Source: Tissierellia bacterium (GTDB taxonomy: Bacteria > Bacillota > Clostridia > Tissierellales > Tissierellaceae). From it: DNA of 39,905 bases. The notes below the pieces were generated by a model. That model ran no database searches. It was given only the letters and a program-made list of their open reading frames with translations, and was not told where the DNA came from. The stretch is from the NCBI GenBank assembly GCA_012519355.1, contig JAAYQJ010000079.1:1-39905 (forward strand), written 5' to 3'. Numbering within the stretch: position 1 is the stretch's first letter; each line of letters opens with the position of its first letter. This document shows, in pieces, positions 9,695-20,120 of the stretch. The translations under genes and the position numbers were made by a program.

Positions 9695-10960
9695 TTACAA
9701 TTGAATTGTTTTAATACTATAGGGAATATTATCTATAATATCAGTGGCAATTAGTCCATATTCTCCCTTTTCTAAACTTCCCAGATCACCTGCCAAGCCA
9801 TGACAATATACACCTAGTTTCCCACTGTTAAAAGGACTTAATCCTTGGGCGATGAAACTAGCAATGACCCCCGTAAGGACATCTCCACTTCCTGCAGTAG
9901 CCATACCAGGGTTGCCTGTTTCATTTACATAAATCTTGTCTTCATGGTATGCAACTATAGTATTAAATCCTTTTAAAACTACTATTATATTATATTTGTT
10001 AGAAATATAATTAGAATAATAAATTCTATTATCTTGGATCTCCTTAATGCTTACCCTAGCTAGTCTTGCTAATTCTCCTGGATGGGGAGTTATTATTATC
10101 TGATTCTTATGATTATGTAAAATATCAGGTTTTAAAGATATACAGTTTATTCCATCAGCATCTATTATTATAGGCCCCTTAAAGTTTCTTATTATTTCTT
10201 CTAGTAAATGAATCCTGTCTTCATCTACCCCCATACCTGGCCCTATGGCTACTACATCTATATTTTCCAAGGCTTCCAAAATAGGCCCTAGGGAATCCTT
10301 AGTAAAAACTCCTCTCCCCTTATCCTCTACAGGCCTTACAATTGCCTCAGTAAGCTTAATGGACATAATGGCCTCTAAGGCTTTGGGTACTATGGTATAG
10401 ACTAGGCCTGCCCCAGCCCTTAAGGCTGCCATAGAAGAAAGGAAAGGGGCCCCTGTCATTCCTCTACTGCCACCTATTATTGCTAGCCTGCCATAGGTCC
10501 CCTTGTGGCTATTAGCTTGTCTTTTAGGCAGTAGGTTCTTCATGGATTTATCAATTCTAAGGAAAGATTTATAAAAATCCAAATATCCTATGGCGTTAGC
10601 TATGGCATAATCCTCTTCATGGCTAATAGATATTTCCACATCTGTTATTTTTATTTGTTCCATTCTATCTTTAAGCTTTTGGGAAATATTAACATAGGGC
10701 TTGTGATTTTTATGAAGAATCTCAATATCCTTCCACCCAATAGTGCCTATTCCAGTACCTAAGACCTTGCTTATGGCCTCCTTAGCAGCAAACATACCTG
10801 CTACAGTTTCTGCCCTGTTGCCTTTATAGGATATATACTCCACTTCCTTTTCTGTAAAGATTTTATTATAAAATCTTTCCTTTTCCTTGGATAGGATTTT
10901 TCTTATCCTATCTATTTTTACAATATCAATACCTGTGGTTAAGTTATTAAATCCCTTCAT
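9695..10960 (-). CDS. fusion protein: holo-[acyl-carrier-protein] synthase (AcpS, N-terminal) + ADP-dependent NAD(P)HX dehydratase (NnrD, C-terminal)
   Basis: N-term TGIDIVKIDRIRKIL...FTEKEVEYI...GMFAAKEAISKVLGTG...VEISISHEEDYAIANAI (AcpS); C-term KGTYGRLAIIGGSRGMTGAPFLSSMAALRAGAGLV...IIDADGIN...IITPHPGELARL...NETGNPGMATAGSGDVLTGVIA (NnrD). Confidence 0.93.
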   Translation of the reverse strand: MKGFNNLTTGIDIVKIDRIRKILSKEKERFYNKIFTEKEVEYISYKGNRAETVAGMFAAKEAISKVLGTGIGTIGWKDIEILHKNHKPYVNISQKLKDRMEQIKITDVEISISHEEDYAIANAIGYLDFYKSFLRIDKSMKNLLPKRQANSHKGTYGRLAIIGGSRGMTGAPFLSSMAALRAGAGLVYTIVPKALEAIMSIKLTEAIVRPVEDKGRGVFTKDSLGPILEALENIDVVAIGPGMGVDEDRIHLLEEIIRNFKGPIIIDADGINCISLKPDILHNHKNQIIITPHPGELARLARVSIKEIQDNRIYYSNYISNKYNIIVVLKGFNTIVAYHEDKIYVNETGNPGMATAGSGDVLTGVIASFIAQGLSPFNSGKLGVYCHGLAGDLGSLEKGEYGLIATDIIDNIPYSIKTIQL

Positions 10961-10961
10961 C

Positions 10962-11561
10962 TTATCTCAATCTCTCTTCATCTATTTTTTCAATTGTATC
11001 AGAACCTAGTAGGCCATGAAAAAACCTGTAGGTCTCATTTATCCACTCTTCATAATCATGTTTAATCTTGATTAGTTCCTTTAGCCTTGTCCTCAATACA
11101 TCTATTTCTTCTATGGATTGCTTTAAGATCTTTTCTCTATTATTTAATTCCCTATATCCATATTCTATAGTAGCATTTAGTAAATTCAGATTTGCCTCCC
11201 GAATCTCCTTTGGCATTGTTTCCAACTGAAAGATTAATTCATTTAATTCTTCATTGATTCTTTCTACCTTATTTTTATATTCATCTAATAATCTTATGTT
11301 TTCAGGCTTGTTCTCATTATTTACTGAATCTGATATACCTAAAATCATTTTCATGGCCTTTAATTTTTCCCTTTGCAGGTCTTTAGTTTTAATATCTAAT
11401 TCCTTTTCCTTTTCTACAAGTGCTATGAGTTCTTCCCTTGCTCTTTGAATATTCCTATTCCTAGCCTTTCCAAATAGCTTAACCCAAGAAGGCTCATTGT
11501 ATAATAATGGTATCCTATTCTTTTTAATTAACTTTTCGTCTAAATCAATGCTTCTTTTCAA
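10962..11561 (-). CDS. coiled-coil hypothetical protein
   Basis: 199 aa charged/heptad-rich ORF immediately upstream of the acpS::nnrD gene; GTGTGAGG-like spacing and no competing ORF. Confidence 0.75.
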   Translation of the reverse strand: MKRSIDLDEKLIKKNRIPLLYNEPSWVKLFGKARNRNIQRAREELIALVEKEKELDIKTKDLQREKLKAMKMILGISDSVNNENKPENIRLLDEYKNKVERINEELNELIFQLETMPKEIREANLNLLNATIEYGYRELNNREKILKQSIEEIDVLRTRLKELIKIKHDYEEWINETYRFFHGLLGSDTIEKIDEERLR

Positions 11562-11664
11562 AGTATTCCCCCCTTACTTATAATTTTACTAATTTAGACA
11601 TGGATTTACAAAGGATATAATCCATAATTTAAGCATTTCATCACTTTAGGTAATAATACCCATA

Positions 11665-11693
11665 AAAATAGGATTGGAATAATCCAATCCTAT
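11665..11693 (-). terminator. intrinsic terminator of the ABC exporter operon, overlapping the stop codon
   Basis: ATAGGATTGGA/TCCAATCCTAT perfect 11-bp stem, followed on the minus strand by TTTTT. Confidence 0.8.
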
Positions 11694-13303
11694 AAAACAG
11701 CCTTGTTTTTAACCACAAAGACCTTATTATATTTATCCTTAGTCTCTTTGAAAATTACATGGCTTACATTGACTACTGTTACCCCTTCTAGGTTTAGGAG
11801 TGTTTTTTCAATTTCTTTTGCAACCTTAGCATCTAAACTAGCAAAGGCTTCATCCAAAAAAATTATGTCAGTTTTTGCTAGAAGTCCCCTTGCTATGGCA
11901 ATCCTAGATTTTTCACCACCTGAAATATTCTTGCCATTATCATATATTATGGTGTCTAATCCATTTGGCAGACCCCTTATAAAGTCAGTAAGGCCAGCCC
12001 TTTCTATGGCAAGATTTATTTCTTCATCACTATAATCCTTATATAGGGTAATATTATTTTTTACACTATCTTCAAAAAGAAATACCTGCTGTTCCACATT
12101 GGAAATATTTTTAAAATAGGATTCTTTTTTTACATCCCTTAAATTTTTACCATCAATTAATATTTCACCCCTTGTGGGATTAAAATATTTTCTTAAAAGC
12201 TTAAGGAAGGTTGATTTCCCACCACCACTGGGACCTACAATTAAATACTTCTCCCCCTTATTTATACTTAAATCAACATCCTCTAATACCTGATTGTCAT
12301 CATAGCTAAAGGACACGTTTTTAAATTCAATACTAGACTTAAAATCATCTAATTCTAAAGTTTCTTTATAATCATCATGATTTTTTAAACTTTCATCCAT
12401 CTTATTGAATAGGGTCTTAACAGATACAATCTTGGGGAATAGTTCCGTTAAACCCATCAGGGGGAAGAACATGTTCTCCATATTATTTACTATTAATATA
12501 ACTGCTCCTGCTGTAATAGAACCCTTAATTGCCATATAAACAGCCACCATAAAGGTTAGAAAAATTGACATCATAATAGTAAATTGTTGTGATGCAAATA
12601 TATAGGTAGAAATCCTATCTATTATATAACCCTTGTGCTGAATACTTTCACTCTTATCATAAAAGTCGTCTTTAACCTTATCATTTAAATCATTTGCCTT
12701 TATGATTTGAAAGGCCCCAAGTACTTCTTTTATATAGGAGGTGTAGCCTTCAAATAAGTCGGTTCTTTGTCTTTCATGCTTTTGTAAGGGCTTCCCTGCA
12801 AGCATTGATAATATGGATGATATTACAGTAATCCCTATCCCGATAAATAAGGCTGAAGGGCTAACTGATGCAATAACTATAAAGGATACTAAAAACCTAA
12901 TTAAACCAGCCCCCACCCCATATATACCAACAAGATAATTCTGCTCTATACTATTCATATCATTAGTTAAGGCAGCTAAATACTTTGCATTGTTTTCCCC
13001 TTGAAACTCATTTATATTCTTTTTAAATATCCTATCTATATAATAGATTTTTGATTTTACTAAGGATTTGTTGATATACAAACCCCTAGTTATGGCAACT
13101 AGAATATTTAATGGGAGTAATATCCCAACTAGTATAAATCCTTCGAGGGACTCTTTTTTAAATAGGTCCATATTCCCATCTAGGGCATAATCTATAATTC
13201 TCATTATTTTAATAGATACATAACCGTCTATGCCTGTAGCAACAGAAATTGTCAATAATGCCAGTATTAGAAATGGTATCCCTCTACTTATAGCTTTTTT
13301 CAT
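11690..13303 (-). CDS. ABC transporter ATP-binding/permease (half-exporter)
   Basis: TM domain plus Walker A GPSGGGKST, signature ISGGEKSRIAIARGLL, Walker B DIIFLDEAFASLD. Confidence 0.93.
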   Translation of the reverse strand: MKKAISRGIPFLILALLTISVATGIDGYVSIKIMRIIDYALDGNMDLFKKESLEGFILVGILLPLNILVAITRGLYINKSLVKSKIYYIDRIFKKNINEFQGENNAKYLAALTNDMNSIEQNYLVGIYGVGAGLIRFLVSFIVIASVSPSALFIGIGITVISSILSMLAGKPLQKHERQRTDLFEGYTSYIKEVLGAFQIIKANDLNDKVKDDFYDKSESIQHKGYIIDRISTYIFASQQFTIMMSIFLTFMVAVYMAIKGSITAGAVILIVNNMENMFFPLMGLTELFPKIVSVKTLFNKMDESLKNHDDYKETLELDDFKSSIEFKNVSFSYDDNQVLEDVDLSINKGEKYLIVGPSGGGKSTFLKLLRKYFNPTRGEILIDGKNLRDVKKESYFKNISNVEQQVFLFEDSVKNNITLYKDYSDEEINLAIERAGLTDFIRGLPNGLDTIIYDNGKNISGGEKSRIAIARGLLAKTDIIFLDEAFASLDAKVAKEIEKTLLNLEGVTVVNVSHVIFKETKDKYNKVFVVKNKAVL

Positions 13304-14946
13304 ATGGCCACCTCCATGAAATATTCATTGGCAGCATATTGATTTACCTGGCCGTTTTTTATCTCTAAAACATAATCGTATCTTTCAGTTATTCCCTCGT
13401 AATATCTATGGGAGATAGCTATAACAGTACTATTTAAAGAAAGTATTGTTTCTTCTATCTTTCTCCCCAATTCTTCATCTAAACTAGAGCTAGCTTCATC
13501 TATAAATAAGATCTTGGAATTCTTTATTATTGCCCTGGCAATGGAGATTCTCTGCCTTTCACCACCTGAAAGGTTTTTCCCATTTTCCAGAAGCATTTCA
13601 TTGATTCCATTTTCCTTTTTACTCAATAAGGACTCTAAGCCTGATTTTTGAGCAGCCTCTAGTACTTCTTCATCTGTATATGGCTTATATAGGGCAATAT
13701 TATTGAATATGGTATCCTCAAAGAGGAAAACATCTTGATATATAAAGGAAACATTGTCATTTAAACTCTTTTCCTTAATCTCCCTATAGTCTACACCATC
13801 CACTTTGATTTCTCCTGTATAATCATCATAGATCATAGACAGCAACTTGATTAGGGTAGATTTTCCTGCTCCACTGGCTCCCTTTAGCAAGTATTTTTTC
13901 CCTTTTTCAATTCTAAAGGATATGTCCTTAAAAATTTCTTTTTCTTCATAATTGAAAGAAAGGTTTTTTACCTCTATTTCCTTTTCAAAAATGAATTCCT
14001 TTTCCTTTGTTAGATTGTTAGAAGTATCTTCTTCATATTTAGTAATCTTATCAAATATCTTCACTGAAGATTTTAACTGGTTTATCCTAGGTAAAACTGC
14101 AATTATACTCCATACGCATCCATTTGCCAATTGGACCATAAAGGTTGCCTCTGTTAAAGTTATCCCTCTCATAAATAAGCTAGACAAATATATTAAGGAA
14201 ACAATCATAAAAGAAAAGCCTAATAATTCCAGAATCCTACTTTGTACATTTGTATAAATATTGTAGTCTAGTTTTTTCCTTTCAAGTCCTGTTACTGACT
14301 TCAATGCCTTAGAAAGAAACTCGTCTTCTATCCTATTTAGTTTTAGAATCTCAAGTCCATTGAAGGTATTAGACATATCTACTGCAAATTTTTCATTTTC
14401 CTCAGACACCTCTTCCTGTAATGATATGGTCCTTTTTTCGAAAGCCTTACTAATTACAAAGAGTATTATGGAAGAGGAAAAGGCAATCAGTGCAAATTTT
14501 AAGTCTAAGAAGGCGATCACTACTAATGAAGCTACATATATTCCCCCCTGGTAGATGATATTGATTAAAGATAGAAAAAATTCTCTTTCTATTATATTGA
14601 TATCATTGATAAGATTAGATATATAGGTATCCTTAGATTTTTGACTAAAGGTCTTGTAGGATGAATTTATAATCTTATCAAAGGCTAAAAGCCTTACATC
14701 TAATAGGGTATCCCTCATAAAGGAGATCCTCATAAATCTAGATATTATAAATAATATAACCCCTAGTATGATTAATCCAATTGTAAATAAAGAAATTTTG
14801 ATGAAATAATCCATACTGCCAACTTGAACACTACCAATTAACAATGATATGGCATAGTTTGTAAAAAAACGATCTATCACTGGTAGTAAGCAGGCTACAA
14901 GATATAATATGAATTTGGATTTTCTTTTCAGTAAAAGTTCTTTCAA
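13300..14946 (-). CDS. ABC transporter ATP-binding/permease (half-exporter partner)
   Basis: TM domain plus Walker A GASGAGKST, signature LSGGERQRISIARAII, Walker B KILFIDEASSSLD; overlaps the downstream half-transporter by 4 nt. Confidence 0.93.
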   Translation of the reverse strand: MKELLLKRKSKFILYLVACLLPVIDRFFTNYAISLLIGSVQVGSMDYFIKISLFTIGLIILGVILFIISRFMRISFMRDTLLDVRLLAFDKIINSSYKTFSQKSKDTYISNLINDINIIEREFFLSLINIIYQGGIYVASLVVIAFLDLKFALIAFSSSIILFVISKAFEKRTISLQEEVSEENEKFAVDMSNTFNGLEILKLNRIEDEFLSKALKSVTGLERKKLDYNIYTNVQSRILELLGFSFMIVSLIYLSSLFMRGITLTEATFMVQLANGCVWSIIAVLPRINQLKSSVKIFDKITKYEEDTSNNLTKEKEFIFEKEIEVKNLSFNYEEKEIFKDISFRIEKGKKYLLKGASGAGKSTLIKLLSMIYDDYTGEIKVDGVDYREIKEKSLNDNVSFIYQDVFLFEDTIFNNIALYKPYTDEEVLEAAQKSGLESLLSKKENGINEMLLENGKNLSGGERQRISIARAIIKNSKILFIDEASSSLDEELGRKIEETILSLNSTVIAISHRYYEGITERYDYVLEIKNGQVNQYAANEYFMEVAI

Positions 14947-15176
14947 AACTCCACCCCCTTGAGCAAACTTCTTGTACTTGTAAGTTTTTTTAGCGTCTCT
15001 AAAATTATAATAGTCTTAATGTTAAAATATGTCAATAGTTACTTTAATATTTTTAATGTTTTCTTTAAATATTTTAATATATTTATTAATTATTTTAAGG
15101 TGTCCTATTGATTTATGAAAACTTCAGTGAATATTTATTCGTTTTTAGCAAAGACTAGATTTACGGAGGTATTTAT

Positions 15177-15359
15177 ATGAATGATAAGGATAAAAAAACA
15201 AATAAAAAAGCTGGCCTTGCTGTAAACAAAGACCTATTCCCTCCTAGGGGAAGCTCCATAAATATACCTAATGACCTATTATATAGTTCCGACGAAGAAA
15301 GCTTAAATAAAATAATTGAAAATAAGAGAAAAAATATTGGTACTGATTTATACAAATAA
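15177..15359 (+). CDS. small hydrophilic protein, 60 aa, unknown function
   Basis: ATG preceded by ACGGAGGTATTTAT (strong Shine-Dalgarno at good spacing); soluble, charged composition. The antisense ORF 15173-15355 has no comparable RBS. Confidence 0.7.
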   Translation: MNDKDKKTNKKAGLAVNKDLFPPRGSSINIPNDLLYSSDEESLNKIIENKRKNIGTDLYK

Positions 15360-15360
15360 A

Positions 15361-15390
15361 AATAGAGGCTTATTTTCTTAGGCCTCTATA
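15361..15390 (-). terminator. intrinsic terminator of the pyr operon (also just downstream of the convergent 60-aa gene)
   Basis: atagaggc-ttattttcttag-gcctctat hairpin; on the minus strand it is followed by TTTTTATTT. Confidence 0.7.
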
Positions 15391-15443
15391 TAAATATCTA
15401 TGCTTAATCTATTCAATTGTGAATTATATTATTCAAATAAAAT

Positions 15444-16001
15444 TTATAATATCTTCCTACTTCCTGGTTTTACAATTGGTAGATTTTTCTTACATAAAGG
15501 ACAAGTTTCTTTTTCATAGGTATTTATCTCCAACTTGGTTCCTGCAAATAAGGGATATTTAATATCTCCATTGGACCTATCTGCTATACAACCTATGCCT
15601 ACTACTATTCCCCCATAATCTTCTACAACTTTAATGGCTTCATAGGCTGATTTTCCTGTAGTTACCACATCTTCTGCAATTAAAACTCTTTGTCCCTTTT
15701 CTATATGAAAACCTCTTTTAAGTTTCATTTCTCCATCTTCTCTTTCAGTAAATATGGCAGGTTTGCCTAGTTGACGACCTAGTTCATAGGCAACAATAAC
15801 TCCCCCCATGGCTGGTCCTACAACTATATCTATATCTAAATCCCTAAGCTTTTCTACTACTAGCCCTAAGGCCTTTGCAGCCTTATCAGGATACTGTAGC
15901 AATTTTGCACATTGTACATACCTATCACTATGCTTTCCAGAGGATAATAGAAAATGTCCTTCTAGTAATGCATTGGATTCCTTTAATAAATCTAAGACCA
16001 C
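15444..16001 (-). CDS. pyrE: orotate phosphoribosyltransferase
   Basis: [40 protein letters not shown]-binding motif; operon context. Confidence 0.96.
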   Translation of the reverse strand: MVLDLLKESNALLEGHFLLSSGKHSDRYVQCAKLLQYPDKAAKALGLVVEKLRDLDIDIVVGPAMGGVIVAYELGRQLGKPAIFTEREDGEMKLKRGFHIEKGQRVLIAEDVVTTGKSAYEAIKVVEDYGGIVVGIGCIADRSNGDIKYPLFAGTKLEINTYEKETCPLCKKNLPIVKPGSRKIL

Positions 16002-16017
16002 ATTAATCCCTCCAAGT

Positions 16018-16914
16018 TTAAATAATTCCCCTTATTTCCTCCAAGGATTTAATACCCTCTTCCTTCATATATTCTTCAATACCCTTGATTATATCTAAAG
16101 ATATATCTGGCTTTATAAAATTTCCACTACCAACCTGTATTGCTGTGGCACCTGCCATAATAAACTCTATGGCATCTCTCCAATTAATAATTCCACCTAT
16201 TCCTATTATTGGTACATTGACTACTTTACTGACCTCATAAACCATTCTCAGAGCAATGGGCTTGATGCAAGGCCCCGAAAGTCCAGCAGTTATATTTTCA
16301 AATATTGGTTTTCTTTTATAAACATCTATGGCTAAGGCATTGAAGGTATTTACTAAGGAAAGTCCATCTGCCCCTGCATTAACACAAGAATAAGCCATTT
16401 CCTGTATATTTTCAGCATTTGGAGATAGTTTTACAATTAAAGGCTTCTTAGATACTTTTTTTGCTTCTTTGACTACTCTTTCTGCTGTATTACATTTAAT
16501 ACCAAAGGCCATTCCACCCTCTTTTACATTGGGGCAGGAAATATTCAATTCTATAAAATCAATGGAAGTGTTATTTAATAGTTCAATTCCTTCTAAGTAT
16601 TCATCTAGGGTACTACCCCCAAGATTAGCTAATATAACTATATCCATATTTTCTAAGAAGGGCAGGTCTTCTTCTATAAACCCCTTAACCCCTGGATTTT
16701 GCAATCCTATACTGTTCATAAGGCCTGAAGGGGTTTCATAGATGCGAATACCCTTATTTCCATCTCTTTTATTTAATGTAAGGCCCTTTGTAGATATACC
16801 ACCTAATTTTTCTATGGAAAAGTATTCATCAAATTCTCTACCAAAACCGAAGGTTCCTGAGGCAGCAATAACTGGATTTTTAAGCTCAAGTCCTAAAATC
16901 TCTACCCTAGTCAT
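16018..16914 (-). CDS. pyrD: dihydroorotate dehydrogenase, NAD-type catalytic subunit (PyrDB)
   Basis: [56 protein letters not shown] motifs; adjacent to pyrK. Confidence 0.96.
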   Translation of the reverse strand: MTRVEILGLELKNPVIAASGTFGFGREFDEYFSIEKLGGISTKGLTLNKRDGNKGIRIYETPSGLMNSIGLQNPGVKGFIEEDLPFLENMDIVILANLGGSTLDEYLEGIELLNNTSIDFIELNISCPNVKEGGMAFGIKCNTAERVVKEAKKVSKKPLIVKLSPNAENIQEMAYSCVNAGADGLSLVNTFNALAIDVYKRKPIFENITAGLSGPCIKPIALRMVYEVSKVVNVPIIGIGGIINWRDAIEFIMAGATAIQVGSGNFIKPDISLDIIKGIEEYMKEEGIKSLEEIRGII

Positions 16915-17647
16915 TAAATACTACCTCCTCCCCTTTAAAGACTGGTCCTTCCTTACATACCCTCTCCATTCCCCTTATAGTTTCAATGGTACATCCCAGG
17001 CAAGCTCCTATGCCACAAGCCATATGATTTTCCATAGATACAAATACAGGAACTATACCCTTACACATCTTAAGGACTACCTCCATCATAGGTGTTGGTC
17101 CACAGGCATAAACTAGTTCAAAATCCTTGGGGTCAAATATTTCCGTAATAAACCCCTTATGGCCAATGGAACCATTTTCTGTAGCTATCTTTACTGTTTT
17201 TACATAGGGTCTTATTTGATCTAAAAAATATGCATTATTCCTAAACCCACTGTAGATATGGATTTCTCCAGAAAGTTTTTTGGCTAAATATAACATAGGG
17301 GCAATACCTATCCCCCCTGTTATTAAGGCAATCCTTCCTTCCATTTGCATATCAAATCCATTGCCTAAGGGCCCCAAGAGGCTCAAAGTATCTCCTTTTT
17401 TTAGCTTGGATATTATATGGGTACCCCTCCCCTTAACTTCATATAGAAACTTAATCTTACCACTTTCTATATCTGCAATACTTATAGGCCTTGAAAGAAA
17501 AGGATCTAGCCAATCCCATCCCCTTAACATATAAAATTGTCCCGGGATACCATGAAAATCTCCTTCTAATACTAATTCATATATATTAGGGCTAATTTCA
17601 GTATTCTTATATATAATACCTTTCCTATAATTCTCCTTCAAAGCCAA
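16907..17647 (-). CDS. pyrK: dihydroorotate dehydrogenase electron transfer subunit
   Basis: PGQFYMLRG...[38 protein letters not shown] 2Fe-2S motif. Confidence 0.96.
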   Translation of the reverse strand: MALKENYRKGIIYKNTEISPNIYELVLEGDFHGIPGQFYMLRGWDWLDPFLSRPISIADIESGKIKFLYEVKGRGTHIISKLKKGDTLSLLGPLGNGFDMQMEGRIALITGGIGIAPMLYLAKKLSGEIHIYSGFRNNAYFLDQIRPYVKTVKIATENGSIGHKGFITEIFDPKDFELVYACGPTPMMEVVLKMCKGIVPVFVSMENHMACGIGACLGCTIETIRGMERVCKEGPVFKGEEVVFND

Positions 17648-18488
17648 TATCCTCCCTCATCTTAAGTACAGCTTCCCTAGTATATTCTTCAAATTTCTTA
17701 ATTCCATCATCATGCTTCATATAGGCTGTAATAATTCCCCTTGAAGAGTTTACAACTCCGCCATTACCCTCATTTAAGTAAAGTCTTACATCTTTACCTC
17801 TAGCTCCCTGGGCCCCATATCCAGGTATTAAAAAATACATATCCTTATATCTTTCCCTTATCTCTATAGCTTCATCCGTATGGGTGCCACCTACAACTCC
17901 ACCTATTAGGCTATAAGCTGAACTTCCTAAATATTTTTTGCCTAATTCTTCAAGCTTATCTCCTATATGATAATATAGGTGTTTTCCCTTTACATTTAGG
18001 TATTCTATATCCTTTGCACCAGGGTTAGAAGTCCTAAGTAATACAAAAATTCCCTTCTTCCCCTTATCTAGATATTTAAAATAGGGTGTTATACTGTCAA
18101 ATCCCATATATGGATTTAAGGTAATAAAATCAACTTCAAAGTCTCCTTCGAAATGGGCCTTAGCATACATTTCAGCCGTTGAACTTATGTCTCCCCTCTT
18201 TATATCTCCTATGGCTAAGGCTTTAAGTTTTCTTAAATAGTTTAGGGTCTTCATATAGGCAAATAATCCTCTTATTCCATAGGCTTCATAAAAGGCAATT
18301 TGTAATTTGTAAACCGCTGTTATATCATGGGTGCAATCTATTATTCTTTTATTAAACTGATATATAACCTCATCCACATCCCCATATCTTCTTTTCATCT
18401 TCTCAGGGATATAATCTAAGCTAGTATCTAAACCAACACAGACATTACCCTTTTTTTCTACTTCCTCATAGAGTCTATCTATTATCAA
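17625..18488 (-). CDS. pyrF: orotidine 5'-phosphate decarboxylase
   Basis: NVCVGLDTSLDYIP, AIGDIKRGDISSTAEMYA, TLNPYMGFDSI, LIPGYGAQG motifs (OMPDC type 2). Confidence 0.96.
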   Translation of the reverse strand: MIIDRLYEEVEKKGNVCVGLDTSLDYIPEKMKRRYGDVDEVIYQFNKRIIDCTHDITAVYKLQIAFYEAYGIRGLFAYMKTLNYLRKLKALAIGDIKRGDISSTAEMYAKAHFEGDFEVDFITLNPYMGFDSITPYFKYLDKGKKGIFVLLRTSNPGAKDIEYLNVKGKHLYYHIGDKLEELGKKYLGSSAYSLIGGVVGGTHTDEAIEIRERYKDMYFLIPGYGAQGARGKDVRLYLNEGNGGVVNSSRGIITAYMKHDDGIKKFEEYTREAVLKMREDIGFEGEL

Positions 18489-18499
18489 TATTTCACCTC

Positions 18500-19690
18500 C
18501 TATAGGTCCTTATTAGAATATTTAATCTCCCCACCCTTTATGGTCATCATAACTTGTCCATAGAGTTTCATACCATTAAAGGGAGTATTCTTGCCTTTTG
18601 ACAGGAACTTCTGACTATCTATTAGGATTTCCTTATCCAAATCTATTAGAACTACATCCCCATCATAGGCCTTTTCAATTTTGCCCTTCCTGACACCCAT
18701 TATCTTTCCAGGATTTCCTGACATTAGCTTTGAAAGCTTCTTTAAATCTATTTTACCATTCTTTACCAAACTTGTATAGGATACGGGAAAAGCCGTCTCT
18801 ATCCCAGATAGGCCTGGAGCCCCTTTTAGCTTATCTTCCCCTGTATGAGGTGCGTGGTCTGTAGCTATGGCATCCACAGTTCCATCTATTATCCCTTCTA
18901 TAAGTGCATCTACATCCTCTTTTGTCCTTATAGGAGGATTTACCTTATAATCATTATCCCATAAGGCAATATGATGAGGAGTTACTTCACAGGTTAGGTT
19001 TACGCCTTGAGCCTTTCCCCTTCTAACCTCTTCAATTGCCTCCTTGGTGCTTACATGGCATAAATGTAATCTGGCTCCTGTTTCCTTTGATAGATATATA
19101 TCTCTAATGGTAATGATATTCTCTGATATTCTATAATCTATAGGAGTTAAATCCTCATCCTCTGCATGGATCATAAGGGTTAAATCCTTCTCTAAGGCCT
19201 TTATCATGGCCTTATACATAACTATGTTTGATTTAATTCCCTTTCCGTCATCTGATATGAACTTTACCCTTTCATCTAAATCATCTAAATGACTAAGGGT
19301 ATACCCATCAAAATCCTTAGTAATTGAAACTACTTGGTGGATATCTACTAGGTCTAATTCCTTTCCTCTCTTAAGGACATATTCTACTATTTCCATAGAA
19401 CTACATATGGGATTGGTATTCCCCATTAAGTTGACCAAGGTATACCCACCTCTTAAGGCTGCTAAACCACCGGTATCTAAGTCTTCTTTATAGGTATAGC
19501 CTGGCTCTCGAAAATGAACATGTAAATCTATAAAAGAAGGCATTAGGGTTAATCCTTGTCCATCTACGACTTTACAAGTGTAATTTAGGTCTTCACCAAA
19601 ATCCTCTATTTTGCCATCTTTTATATATAAGTCCCCTAGAAAATCCTTGCTTTCGTCTACTATCCTAGCTGCTTTAATTAAGATCTCCAT
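18500..19690 (-). CDS. pyrC: dihydroorotase (start corrected to the internal Met at 19690, directly after pyrI stop)
   Basis: PSFIDLHVHFREPGYTYKEDLDTGGLAALRGG, IHAEDE, LHLCHVSTKEA, AIATDHAPH. The ORF-track start at 19753 would overlap pyrI by about 60 nt. Confidence 0.95.
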   Translation of the reverse strand: MEILIKAARIVDESKDFLGDLYIKDGKIEDFGEDLNYTCKVVDGQGLTLMPSFIDLHVHFREPGYTYKEDLDTGGLAALRGGYTLVNLMGNTNPICSSMEIVEYVLKRGKELDLVDIHQVVSITKDFDGYTLSHLDDLDERVKFISDDGKGIKSNIVMYKAMIKALEKDLTLMIHAEDEDLTPIDYRISENIITIRDIYLSKETGARLHLCHVSTKEAIEEVRRGKAQGVNLTCEVTPHHIALWDNDYKVNPPIRTKEDVDALIEGIIDGTVDAIATDHAPHTGEDKLKGAPGLSGIETAFPVSYTSLVKNGKIDLKKLSKLMSGNPGKIMGVRKGKIEKAYDGDVVLIDLDKEILIDSQKFLSKGKNTPFNGMKLYGQVMMTIKGGEIKYSNKDL

Positions 19691-19691
19691 T

Positions 19692-20120
19692 TTATCCCTC
19701 CCAAGAATAAATCTGGTCACAGTACTCACATTTATATATCCCCTTATTTTCATCTAGTAAAACAAATTTATGAGTAATTCCTCTTTCTTCGGATGTAATA
19801 CATCTTGGGTTTTTACATTGGATAATTCCTTCAACCCTATCCGGCAAGGACAAGTTTATCTTTTCTATGATTTTTTCATCTTCAATAATATTTACTGTAA
19901 TATTCGGGTCAATAAAACCTAACATTGCTAAATCTAAATCTATTACATTTTCTATTTTTATCATGTCTTTCCTACCATATTTTCTACTTGTAGCATTCAT
20001 TATTAAAGCTACAGTAAAATTAGCCCTATCTAGCTTCAAGTACTCAAATATTCTAATACCGTATCCTGGCTTAATATGGTCTATAACTATTCCCTTAGTT
20101 ATGCTATTTATATTTAACAT
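19692..20120 (-). CDS. pyrI: aspartate carbamoyltransferase regulatory subunit
   Basis: [25 protein letters not shown] and C-terminal zinc ligands CKNPRC...CEYC. Confidence 0.96.
   Translation of the reverse strand: MLNINSITKGIVIDHIKPGYGIRIFEYLKLDRANFTVALIMNATSRKYGRKDMIKIENVIDLDLAMLGFIDPNITVNIIEDEKIIEKINLSLPDRVEGIIQCKNPRCITSEERGITHKFVLLDENKGIYKCEYCDQIYSWEG

Noticed and set aside
11703-12035. Plus-strand 110-aa ORF antisense to the ABC ATPase domain (and similar plus-strand ORFs at 13952, 20482, 35940)
   Set aside because: Shadow ORFs opposite well-supported conserved genes; no RBS or family similarity.
15173-15355. Minus-strand 60-aa ORF antisense to the small plus-strand gene
   Set aside because: No RBS, while the plus-strand ORF has a strong one; hydrophobic composition is a mirror artefact.
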